Shown here: one piece after another, positions 1 through 9,759 of the stretch
Layout: each line of letters opens with the position of its first letter
Numbering within the stretch: the first letter of the stretch is position 1
Notes under the pieces: model-generated
Told to the model about the DNA's origin: nothing
Seen by the model: only the letters and a program-made list of their open reading frames with translations
Databases searched by the model: none
Assembly (NCBI GenBank): GCA_037044905.1
Contig: JBAOKB010000144.1
Coordinates: 1,054,001-1,118,000 of the forward strand
Origin: Hortaea werneckii
Taxonomy: Eukaryota; Ascomycota; Dothideomycetes; Mycosphaerellales; Teratosphaeriaceae
Direction of reading: 5' to 3'
DNA: 64,000 nt
Program-made: the position numbers and the translations under genes

Positions 1-471
1 TACTGCGTCGCGGACGTTCTGGCGGCGATGAACTACCTCCAGAACGGCTACGCCGTGAGTCGGTTCGTGTTAGTGGGCTGGGGCTTCGGCGGCGCGACCG
101 TGTTCACGGCCGCTGCGCAGGATCCGCGGATTGTCGGCTGTGCGACTATGGCCAGCCAGTCGGACGAGACGGATGGGGTGGAGGAGATGGCGCGGAGGGC
201 TTTACCTGTATTGCTGATTCATGGGACGGAAGACGCGGTTCTTGACGTTGATTGCTCGCGGCGTCTTTCTGAGCGCTATAGGAATGCGAGTCGTGGAGGG
301 GAAGGAGAGATGGCGATGTTTGAGGGAGATGATCATCAGCTTTCGCATAAAGGCCTGAAGGCTGAGGAGGTTCTGTGCGATTTTATTATGAGGTTAGCTG
401 GGGAGGAGGTGGGGAATGAAGAACGGATGCTGTGGTTGCAGGCTCAGCTACGCGATGTGACAAATCACTAA
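1..471 (+). CDS. alpha/beta hydrolase, 5'-truncated by the window; nucleophile Ser replaced
   Basis: The frame is open from base 1, so the true start lies outside the window; the stop is at 469-471. The visible 156 or so residues are the C-terminal part of an alpha/beta-hydrolase. The nucleophile-elbow region reads LVGWGFGGATVF, followed by the acid loop LLIHGTEDAVLD and the histidine region EGDDHQLSHKG. In relatives the elbow is G-W-S-F-G; here the serine codon is GGC (Gly), one base from AGC. Asp and His positions remain. I infer an inactive or repurposed hydrolase; the substrate of the family is unknown to me. It ends about 250 bp before the acyl-CoA dehydrogenase on the same strand. Confidence 0.75.
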   Translation, partial: YCVADVLAAMNYLQNGYAVSRFVLVGWGFGGATVFTAAAQDPRIVGCATMASQSDETDGVEEMARRALPVLLIHGTEDAVLDVDCSRRLSERYRNASRGGEGEMAMFEGDDHQLSHKGLKAEEVLCDFIMRLAGEEVGNEERMLWLQAQLRDVTNH

Positions 472-725
472 CGTCAGTGACCACGGAGATGAATTTATGA
501 ATTAAGAAGGGAAATTGAGCTTCGACGTTTCGACCTTTGTTGTGTTTAGTGCTTTGGTAATGCGTACTATGTACTCAGCCGCGGGAAGTAGTTGGTCCTC
601 GGTTAATTGAGCGTCGAAAGACCCCACTTCACCTGCATCTCTGGCATTGCTTAAACTACAAGCAGATTGACATTGTTGGACTTTGTATTGGTTCCGACGC
701 TGTTTAGTATCTGTATGCCGACAAT

Positions 726-2687
726 ATGAATCCGAGCACACCACTGCATCCATCTAGCGGAAGCTCAGGCTTTTTCCAACAGCCGCCACATGTTAAGAAT
801 CAGTATGAGGACGACGTTGTCTTCAGAACCGTACTAGACTGTACGCACGTCTCAATGTGAATCCCACTCAAACAACATTAACATTAATCCCCAGGTCATT
901 TCCAAAACCCACTGCAAACTGCCACCGAGCTTTCGGATTGGGGCAAGCGTGTAGTGCAACCAGACATCTTCGAATTGATCGATGAAGCCGAGAAGCATCC
1001 ACCGACTGTCTCCACCCACACAACATTCGGGAGACCTCGAACGAATCTTCACACCAGTCATGGATGGCAAGAACTTCAGCGGCTCGGCATCGCTGGGGGT
1101 GTCGTTGCCATTCCATACGAGGAGGCAAATTACTCCGCCCGTCTTCGACAGTTCATGAAAATCCATCTGTGGACTGGATCTGCGGCAATGGTAATGTGTC
1201 CTTCTTCCATGACTGACGGAGCAGCATCCCTACTTCGAAGACATCTATCCGGGACCAAACTCAACGACCAGCAACGCACCGTCTTCGCCGAAGCATATCG
1301 TCGATTGACCAGTCGGGATCCGTCACAGGCTTGGACGAGTGGACAGTGGATGACGGAAAGGTCAGGCGGCAGCGATGTTCGGAATACTGAGACCATCGGC
1401 ACTTTCCTGGGTCACGATGCACGTGGGAAAGATGCTCACGGAATGCCTCTTGGCCCCTGGAGCATTAGTGGATTCAAATGGTTCAGCAGCGCGACAGATT
1501 CACAGATGGCGGTCTTGCTAGCACAGACTGAGAAGGGACTTTCAGCTTTCTACGCACCGATGCGGAGGACTTCTATTGACGGAGACGCCGTCGAGATGAA
1601 CGGAGTGAGTATCCAACGACTCAAGCCAAAACTTGGGACTCGCGCTCTGCCCACGGCGGAACTGGTTCTCGACGGTATGCGGGCATACTTAATAGGCCAA
1701 GAGGGTGAAGGAGTCAAGGAGATCTCCGCTATCCTCAACATTACGAGAGTTCATACAGCAATCGGCGCACTGGGTTATTGGGGGCGAGGTCTAGCGATCT
1801 CACGAGCCTATGCTCGGGTGAGAAAGGTACAAGGTTCATTGCTGGAGAACAACACCGCTTACGTCCACGCATTAGCGGAGAATAGCCTGCAGTATGCCGC
1901 GCACATGCACTTTGGCTTCTTTACGGTGCTTCTGCTGGGGATTACAGAGGAACCTAGGTCCTTTCAAGATAGCACGATGGATGTATCGGCAAGTACACGT
2001 CTCGTCAGCTCGGTCGCCCAAGCGGAAGCCCTGCTCAGACTTCTTACGCCAATCGCCAAATGCAAGTGCAGCCGTGCAGCCGCCAGCGGGCTTCAGGAGT
2101 GTATGGAGTCGCTTGGTGGCGTTGGGTTCTTGGAAGACGAACAGGAGTTCAATGTGGCGAGGTTGTGGCGGGATAATTTTGCCAATGTGATCTGGGAAGG
2201 GACGACTGAAGTCATGGCTGCTGATATCGTGCGTGTCCTTAAGGGAAGGGATGGCGAGAAGACTCAATCAGCCTTCTTCACTTGGATTTCCGAAAGGCTT
2301 GATGCGTGCCGAGATACCTCAAACAAGCCCGAAGGTCGTGATGGTATTGTAAAGGCAATCGATGCCCAGAAGACAGAGCTAAAGGAAAAGTGGCTCCGTC
2401 TTTCAGCAGAAGAGCTCCGGTATCATGGCCGTCAGCTCATGGAAGCGTTGTTCCGTGTTGTGACGAGCATTCTATTGCTCGACAACGCCTTGATGGGAAG
2501 CCAAGATGAATCCGGGCAGACGAAGGGGGTCAAGATCGAGATGGCAAATCGCTGGCTTAACTTGCGGGATAGATCTGCTCCGCTTGATCACAAGCTTCAT
2601 TCGCAAGCCGCCACCCTAGACCGAGAGATTGCTTTTGGGCCTTCGCATTCTTCCTCGGGTCTGGCAAAGCAAAGATCCATGTTGTAG
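726..2687 (+). CDS. AidB-like acyl-CoA dehydrogenase
   Basis: Two exons, 726-840 and 895-2687, give 635 aa. The 54-nt intron (donor GTACGC, acceptor CCCAG) restores the conserved N-terminus of the AidB-like branch: GFFQQPPHVKNQYEDD, then HFQNPL. The long second frame has no ATG before this region, so the upstream exon is needed. Family marks: MVMCPSSMTDGAA, the middle-domain MTERSGGSDV and the C-terminal VIWEGTTEVMAADI, which contact FAD and substrate in acyl-CoA dehydrogenases. The family oxidises acyl-CoA esters with FAD; fungal AidB-like members are poorly characterised. No clear peroxisomal or mitochondrial signal is visible (C-terminus RSML). Confidence 0.88.
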
Positions 2688-3112
2688 TCTCTGCCGTAAT
2701 GTCCTTGACCGGGTCTCATCTTAGGAATGAGAATTTGGCACTAAAATGAGACGCTGGAGCAATTTGAGTCTGAAGCAATTCTCTGTAATACTGCTGAATC
2801 TTCTATTGGGATCTGAGCTAGCGACAGGCCTGCTTGTATATGCATGTGTTAGTCAAAGAAGAACGATCAATCCGGGAAAGAGAAAAAAAGCTTCAGCTGA
2901 GGTCATCAGCAGACGGTATGTGGGCCGCTGGTGGCTCATCACACCATTCTGAATTTGAGATGTCTTTTATTGCAAAGTTTGATTTCACATGAGTGGATCG
3001 GAATCTCTAATGGATCAAAAGTCTTTGCTCGCATTCCTTTCCGCACACTGCGTTCATGTCATATCTGGATGCTGAGTATTCTATTCTCCCTAGGGTCGTC
3101 TTCGTGACAACG
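2688..3112. other. intergenic, convergent 3' ends
   Basis: Spacer between the 3' ends of the acyl-CoA dehydrogenase and the minus-strand permease. Only short ORFs without coding character; I see nothing else. Confidence 0.5.
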
Positions 3113-4901
3113 TCAATGCTTCCTGTAGAACGGCTTGGGCTCGCAGTAGCTTTTGCCGCGAATCAGGTAAAGTGCAATACCAATTCCAACAACTCCAAAG
3201 TATAGTACCACAGCCCAGTTGAAAGAGCCCGGTGTAAGCTCCGTCACCGTCAGAGGAAAGAAGGAGAAGATGAAGACAATGACGATGTAGATCAGCGTCA
3301 TGATGTTGACGATCAAACTTGGTGTCTTGCCGATGGTCCAAGGCCCGGGTTCTGGTGCGGTACCGTTCAGTTTGCGCCATGTAAGCAAGACTATGGCGTT
3401 GAAGTAAGAGCTGTAGTATGCAGCGACGACCAGAGAGATCACTGCGTTGAATGCTGTTGACGATCCGATGTTGATAAGTCCGAGAAGCATAGTGATTGTG
3501 ACGGACAATGCGAGGGCCCAGATAGGTAGCTTGCTACGCTCGTGGAGGTGGCCAAGGTAATTTGAAAACGGAAGTCCGTTGTCCCTTGCGAACGCATAGG
3601 TCGTTCTAGACGTTGCAGCAAGCACGGCCACATTCGCAAAAATGAGGAGGACGAGGAGTATGCTCGTATAAGCGGTAGCCCACGGCAGTGATCTGAGGGC
3701 CTGCATGAAGGCTTCCAGAAATGGAAACCCAGTCGGGCTTTCTAGGTTCTGCATCACATCTCCTTGGCAGTAGAGCAGCGCCAGAAGCATTCCGAATCCC
3801 AGAGCGCCGTTCAGAGTGATACTCGTTATCAATGACCAGGGTATCGTGGTGCGTGGATTGCGTGCCTCTTCACTCATGTGCGTTGCACCGTCCTAGATCA
3901 CAGTCAGCCACACGGAAAAGTTCCCCAAACGAGCACGCGGAAGACGTCAGATCAACTTACGGCACCCATGAACGCAAAAACAGGACCAATCAGGCCAACG
4001 AAGAAAGTCACACCACTCTCTTCGTAGCCGCCTAGGTTGTAGAAGGTGCCCCAGACTTCTTCATTCGAATGATGCGGTCCAACCACAATGAGAGATACCA
4101 GAATGGCAAACCACCCCAGGATATGTATTGCAAGGATGCTTCCTTCAGCAAATGGTAAGAATCTTACCAGGACTGAGTTGAAGAACATTGCAAAAAGAAT
4201 TACGGCATACAATATAAGTGTGCCCTGTTCAACCTGTCAGCAATAGGCGAAGTTTGAGCTGGCTGCTAGACTTGCCTGCCATCGTTGTACTTCGTAGTCG
4301 GGGTAATTGAGAGATGCGAGCCCCTGAATAATGGTGCCGCCCAAGTATGCAACACTTGCGAGATCTGCTTGCCAACCCAATACAAGCAGCCAGCCAGTCA
4401 TGTATGACAATGGCTTACGCCACGACTTGGGCGCAAGCTCACACGTCCAGTCTGCCATGATATGTGAGCATTTAATTGGTAATTCGCCCTCACACAGTAC
4501 TTACGGTACTGCCCACCGGCTGTTGGATAGATACTGTTCAGCTCGCTCAGGCAGAGAGCAACGAGAGTGTATCCTATCCAACAAAAGATGAAGCCAATGA
4601 TTGATCCGAGCGGGCCTCCGTCTGTCAGTTCGTATTGACAAATGAAAAGGATTGCCTCCCATGTGACCATGATAGTGCCTGCGGCAAAGAGTCAGTAAGA
4701 CGAAGCCTCCAATCCGGACGTAAATGGTCTTGTCACATACATGAAAAGCCTATCATCGAGGTCAAACCAAACTTTTTCCTGAAGCTGCTGCGAGTATTGG
4801 ATTTGTGGCGCGACGTGGCCTGGGTCCCCTACCAGCTCCTCAGAAGGATAAGCTGTCTTGGGCTCTGTTGGCCTCGCCATTTCGTGGTCTTGAGCCGCCA
4901 T
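3113..4901 (-). CDS. APC-family permease (GABA/choline type), apparent frameshift near N-terminus
   Basis: Exons on the minus strand: 4901-4741, 4678-4505, 4451-4276, 4224-3961 and 3892-3113. The joined product is about 520 aa with roughly 12 hydrophobic segments and the marks of fungal GABA/choline/uga4-like permeases: SMIGFSC, MVTWEAILF, PTAGGQYHW, SEEARNPRTTIP and SRTTYAFARDNGLP. Intron 3 (4225-4275) has donor GCAAGT, so it is a GC-AG intron; exons 2-5 join in phase. Exon 1 does not: the N-terminal frame (MAAQDHEMARP... YSQQLQ) and the conserved KKFGLTSMIGFSC are offset by one base around 4776, in a GGAAAAAG run. A 61-nt intron (GTAGGG...AAAAAG) could rescue the frame, but it would delete conserved residues. 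Role: plasma-membrane uptake of amino acids or amines. Confidence 0.8.
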
Positions 4902-5848
4902 TGTGTGTCACAGAAGGTTGGGAGAAGAAGCAGCCTGGGGAGAAGAGAAAGACAAACCAGGTCTAAAGTGCGATGAAAACAGCGCGTCGTGCCTCCTCAC
5001 AACGTGGCCAAAGGGAGGCCGAACTGCTCTACGCCATGTATGCATGGCGGGAACGCGGCTCAGATACTCAAACTGCCCTCGTGGTCGACCTCATCGTGCG
5101 TGTCGCAACTCTCGAGGGCAACACGCTTCCGAGGGACCCGTCGGCCATGCTCCACCAAGATCTGTTAGTCCAACTCAGCTTGTTGGTGTAGAATACAACC
5201 ATGAACCGCAGCGTCCTCCCAGAGGGCAACTCCGCCGCAAGCTTTCCTTGCAAACCTCCCAAGCTGGTAGAGATCTACAACATCCAAGAGGCGAGCGCGT
5301 TGTCCAGCTCATTAGGCCCAAACTTATCTCTGGACTGAGTGGGTGACTGACTTTCCTGGGGAGATGCTAGGAAGCCTCTAAGCGACGCTGACTGGTTGAA
5401 TACCACGCTCTATCGATGACAGAAGCACATCATCAGATATCGGCGAAGCGGAGGTACTCTGGAAGTAGGACGTCTCCGGCACACACCTAGGTATAGTATA
5501 TGCGCTCGAGACGTGGTAAGTTTATAACCGGTGGTTGCTGTCACATTTCGATAGCCAATTGAACGGCTGCCCGCATCCCAAAAATGCACGCCGCCGTGGG
5601 CCGCGCCCGTCCCCGTGGAGCCGTGCTCCTCCCGCCGGCGATCCTCTAGCCCGATGTCGTCGTTGTTGCGCTTTAAAACGACATTTGACGCACAAGGTTG
5701 GTACGAAGTGCGAAGCGTAGCGGATCCACGCTGACATGCAGAGGAGCCTCTGCAGACCAAGTTCATCGATTCTGTTATGTAGGCGACGTACGGCCATGTC
5801 TGTTGCCCACCTGCTTGGTTCTGCGCGGCTCATGCAGCTATTTGCGAC
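4902..5848. other. intergenic, divergent promoters
   Basis: A 947-bp spacer between the permease (minus) and the rhodopsin-domain gene (plus). The open frames here have no recognisable domain and biased composition. I see no RNA gene or repeat. Confidence 0.45.
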
Positions 5849-7137
5849 ATGATAACTGGCCCGGACGGAAGACCAATACTGGATGCCAACCACCAGGCAG
5901 CGATTGTGGTAATATTTGTCGTCACGTTTTTGTGTCCAGCGACCTTACTCGTCTTCGCCACCATACATGTCAGACTTCGCGCCGGCGTCTTACAGGCATG
6001 GACGTGGAAATGGACCAATCCAGTCCTTTGGGACTTTATATCTCTCGGCACCATGCTGCTCTTCACCATAGCATGGTCAACCTTGGTGTGCGTGCAGACG
6101 CAGTCCGGGCTTGGAACAGCGTCAAGACCTCCGGAATTCGATGACTTTGAGAAGGAAGAGTACGCAGTCGAGCTGCTCTACCTGCTTGCTATTCTTTTCT
6201 GGAAAGGCTTCAATGGTTTGTCCAACGCTCAAGTCTTCGGCCTTGTAGGAGAGAAGAGACGCAAGCAAGCAACCGTTGCCACCGCTATCATAGTAACGGC
6301 GTTTCTGGCCGCGTTATTTGCTTCCGCGTTCCAATGCGATGGGTCGAAATTCTGGGCAGTTGTCGAGCGTGGCCGAGCAAGTTGCTTCGATCGGGTGAGT
6401 CTCAGTCGTTAATCGGAGGAGAATAAAGCTGATAATTGGCTTCAAGACTGTCTTTTGGGCAACATTAGGCGGTATCGACATCGTTAGTGACATCCTTATA
6501 CATGGGTTGTTGATTCCCACGATTCTGAATTCGAAAATGAAGGCAGATCAGAAGCAGGGAGCGGTGATAATCATTGCACTCTATATGGTTGTGTAAGTAA
6601 CTTGAAGGCTTTGGCTTAGTCCTTCAATCCCTAGCATGGCTTGAGCGAGGTGTACTGACCGTCCACAGTTATGTCTCGACTGCGAGCGTGCGCCTCGTGT
6701 TTATGACCCGATTGTGGAACAGTCCAGACTTTGCACTCACCGCCGCCAAAAAAGACATTGCAACATTCTCGCAATTGGTATTTCCCATGAGCGTTCTTTG
6801 TTTAGGCAAGATTTCAAGGCACCTGGACCTCGAATCGTATCTATCGTCCTCGATCGGTGGCCCAAGTCGCCGAAGATCTAGCTCAATTGCGAAGCAATTT
6901 GTCCAACTGCCCCGCCATTCAAGGGAAATCACCACACACGTGAGCGGGCCAAGCAGCGGATCTCGTGATAGTCCATCTCGAGGCACAGAATCAGTAGAAG
7001 AGGTGCCTTTGAGAAAGCAAATGACTATGGACAGGCAATCAGAACATCCGAATGGTGATTTGGAGCTTAGCGAACATATCACCGTCCAGCATGACATAGA
7101 GATACAAAGCATACATACCATCAGCAATGGTGAATGA
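5849..7137 (+). CDS. fungal rhodopsin-domain (PTH11/SAT4-like) integral membrane protein
   Basis: Three exons, 5849-6394, 6447-6592 and 6669-7137, give 386 aa. Seven hydrophobic segments span about residues 15-280: first IVVIFVVTFLCPATLLVFA, later LLYLLAILFWKGFNG, TVFWATLGGIDIVSDIL and AVIIIALYMVVYVSTASVR. This layout, and the D-I-V-S-D loop, fit the fungal rhodopsin domain found in many filamentous-ascomycete plasma-membrane proteins (PTH11-like or SAT4-like). A hydrophilic tail of about 120 residues rich in Ser and Arg follows and is probably cytosolic. Splice phases agree at both junctions (GTGAGT/CAAG and GTAAGT/CACAG). No retinal Schiff-base lysine context is evident, so a light-sensing role should not be assumed. 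Confidence 0.82.
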
Positions 7138-7143
7138 TATCAG

Positions 7144-7480
7144 ATCTTAGTCAGAGCGGAATTGCGTTACATGAACAGATCTTCCCTGATTGAGGAAAAA
7201 CAAGCATTTCGAAGATGGTTGTACAAGCTCCAGGATAGCATTATCCGTCGCTGGTACGAGTAGGTCAAAGAACGCTTCGTGGTCGACTACTGCCGAAGCT
7301 CCTACCATGAGGCCTCGGAAATGACTTCAAGCTGGATGTTCCTCCTCTCTCTTGATGCAAAAATCGTCACAGACGAAGTGGTGAAAGTGAGAGGAGGACT
7401 TGGTCCTCCAAATCATGCAATCAAAGTTCGAAGAACTCGGTCTCCGAGCCGAGGAGTCTAAAATCACCGCTAAGCAACGC
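7144..7480 (+). pseudogene. possible degraded coding remnant
   Basis: A stretch with coding character begins just after the rhodopsin gene. Frame 1 reads RYMNRSSLIEEKQAFRRWLY to a TAG at 7261-7263, then continues in the same frame (VKERFVVDYCRSS). Around 7395 the coding-like reading moves to another frame (VLQIMQSKFEELGLRAEESK). One in-frame stop and one frame change with no good splice pair suggest a decayed gene. I do not recognise the family. A multi-exon gene with short introns remains possible. Confidence 0.3.
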
Positions 7481-7910
7481 TTAGTATCATCAGCCAAGAC
7501 GACACCTGACGTCTTTCCAATCTGCCCGACTGAGCCGCCTCACGGAGTCATCCGACAATGCCCGTCGTCTCTCCAAGCTATTCTTACGATCCAACGGGTT
7601 GAGTGGCATAGGCTTGGCCAACTGACACTTCGACCATCAATTGGCTTTGCACAGGTCATGAGTTGAACTACCAGCCGTCCATTGAAACGCTCATGCGGTA
7701 AATGACTCTTCAAACCACAATTCAAAGCAGAGTGCGTAGTCGTCCTATATATTTTGCCCGCACTTTCAATTTACCCTTCGACCCGTAGTGCACACTCATC
7801 GATGACCCATGTATGTTTGTCCAATTCTTAGCAGCATCTTCAAATCTCAGCTCAATCGCACGGCCTCTTAACATCGCGTAAGCAGATCGAAGGTGGCTTA
7901 AGGCCCCAGG
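7481..7910. other. intergenic, promoter region of the GPI-type protein
   Basis: Spacer of 430 bp. No domain, repeat or RNA gene seen. Confidence 0.4.
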
Positions 7911-8942
7911 ATGCAACAAAGCCTGCTCGCAGCCTCCCTGGCAGCTGTTGCATATGCGGACCGCAGCACTGATCTGAACCTTGACAAGTTAATCGCACCA
8001 TGCGATGCGCTACCATGTGGCAAAACCGCCAACGAGACAGGCATCTGTGCTCCACGCACACCTGAGAACACCATTGCGCGAGGTGTCGGTATGGTCCCTG
8101 ACGCCTTCAATATTCCGGACTCCAACATTAGTCTCTCGTACACCTTGACTGATGGTGAGACTCGGGGCGTTAATCTCGGCGCTACGGGTACCACGTTTTC
8201 CACGCTGGGTCTCTACGTTGGAGCACCGGAAGACGTAGATCTCGCAAGCCAGCCACCGGCGTGCTCGCTGCTCTTCCAGTTTCAGGGACAAACGTTTCCC
8301 GAGACCTCCAGAGACAACTACGAAAATACGACGTCCTGCCCTTCCGCCTTTACAGGACCCGATGGCTCCTGTCTGGAGAACATGAGAGATACCATTCGCA
8401 CCTTCGAGTACTCCGCAGACAGTTATCCTTCCTGGACCCGCTGTGAGGCGCTCGCACAATATGTAGAGCACAGTATGCAAGAGATTGGCTCAAATTCCCG
8501 GGACCTACAGACGACTTGCTCATACCTTGCGAGCCTCGTCAGCGTAACGGGAGGCACTATCTCCGGCCCGGATGTTGTGACAAACATCTCCCGTCCGGCA
8601 GGAGACGATACCACATGTCAGCCCGTGCTGCCGCAGGATTACAATCTGCACCTGATTGCCTATGCAAGAGAACCGCTTACATTTAACTCTTCTGTGATAG
8701 ATGACGGCTTGGACCTTGGTCTAGGTGGTCGCACGGGTTTTACACCAGTGGTGAACGTTCTCTATAACCAGGAGAACGATACCGAACCGGAGGTCACGTT
8801 TCTCTGCATGCGCACGTACACGCCAGACGGTGGCGAGCTTCCTGGGTCGCGGTTGCAATACAATAGTGCAAGCGTGAGCAAAGAGCTATCGACCGTTGTG
8901 GCAACACTTGTGTCTGGGGCGCTCCTCTGGTTGATACTGTAG
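7911..8942 (+). CDS. secreted, probably GPI-anchored cysteine-containing protein of unknown function
   Basis: A single exon of 343 aa. The N-terminus (MQQSLLAASLAAVAYA) is a short signal peptide, probably cleaved before DRSTD. About ten cysteines, several NxS/NxT sites and no internal membrane segment indicate an extracellular domain. The C-terminus has a Ser-rich small-residue stretch followed by a hydrophobic tail (STVVATLVSGALLWLIL) with nothing after it, the usual form of a GPI-attachment signal. It is therefore likely a cell-wall or plasma-membrane surface protein. I recognise no enzyme motif. The ATG at 7911 is chosen because it starts the signal peptide directly. Confidence 0.78.
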   Translation: MQQSLLAASLAAVAYADRSTDLNLDKLIAPCDALPCGKTANETGICAPRTPENTIARGVGMVPDAFNIPDSNISLSYTLTDGETRGVNLGATGTTFSTLGLYVGAPEDVDLASQPPACSLLFQFQGQTFPETSRDNYENTTSCPSAFTGPDGSCLENMRDTIRTFEYSADSYPSWTRCEALAQYVEHSMQEIGSNSRDLQTTCSYLASLVSVTGGTISGPDVVTNISRPAGDDTTCQPVLPQDYNLHLIAYAREPLTFNSSVIDDGLDLGLGGRTGFTPVVNVLYNQENDTEPEVTFLCMRTYTPDGGELPGSRLQYNSASVSKELSTVVATLVSGALLWLIL

Positions 8943-9759
8943 AGTTGCAGTCATGGCGGGTTGGGATGACACCGGACGGACGACGGACGAAGGCATGTCT
9001 CAGGAGCCCGCCTTTTTGGCACTTCAGAATCTGTCCAGCTTGCTGCTTCGCTTGCAGGTCTCGTATACGTGCTGAGACACGCATTATGCGCCGAAACCGT
9101 GCTGGTTGTCTGGGTGAGTCGTTTTTGAATATCCAAGCTCAGGTGGCTGTTGAACGATATTTTGCAGAGCTTTCTTGGCCCATTGGGCGAAAAGTGGCGC
9201 CACGGCTTTGGGTATGATTCGCTCATGACCTGAATTATGGAGTCACCCAAAACCAGCAACTCCCCTGAGAAGATCAGAACAACATCTCTGGTCAAATTGT
9301 CCATCGCTATTAGACAATCATGCGTGAGTCTGAGGTGCTTTTCCATCTCGCCAATACTAGACACGGATGAGATAGGATATACTACGATCACCTTGAGTCC
9401 AACTCAGTTCCATCAAAGTCTACAAAAACGAGACAGGTTGATGTTGATCAATCCATAGTTGCCATGGTATCAGTTGGTGAGGTCGGGTGCCCTGAGCTCC
9501 GAAGCGCCGCTGCCTTAGGCATGAATGCGCATGTCTCCGAACGCCCGCTTCTTAGCTTCCGTCATCGACGTCACTCATTGGTCCGCCTGCTGCAGCCCCG
9601 CCGCCCTAACTCTCCCACTCGCTCGCCTCACTCCATCAACCTTCATTTCTGCAGACTGCAGGTGCGAGACCTTCCGACGTGATCGTTCGTTGGCCGACGC
9701 AAGAAAGTTGGAATAGTCAGACTCAAGTACATACCGGCTTCGTGGGGTGGAATTTCCTC
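8943..9759. other. intergenic
   Basis: An 817-bp spacer. The overlapping short ORFs have no domain. The frame of the next gene is open upstream to 9679 but only from a GTG, so I treat that part as leader. Confidence 0.4.
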
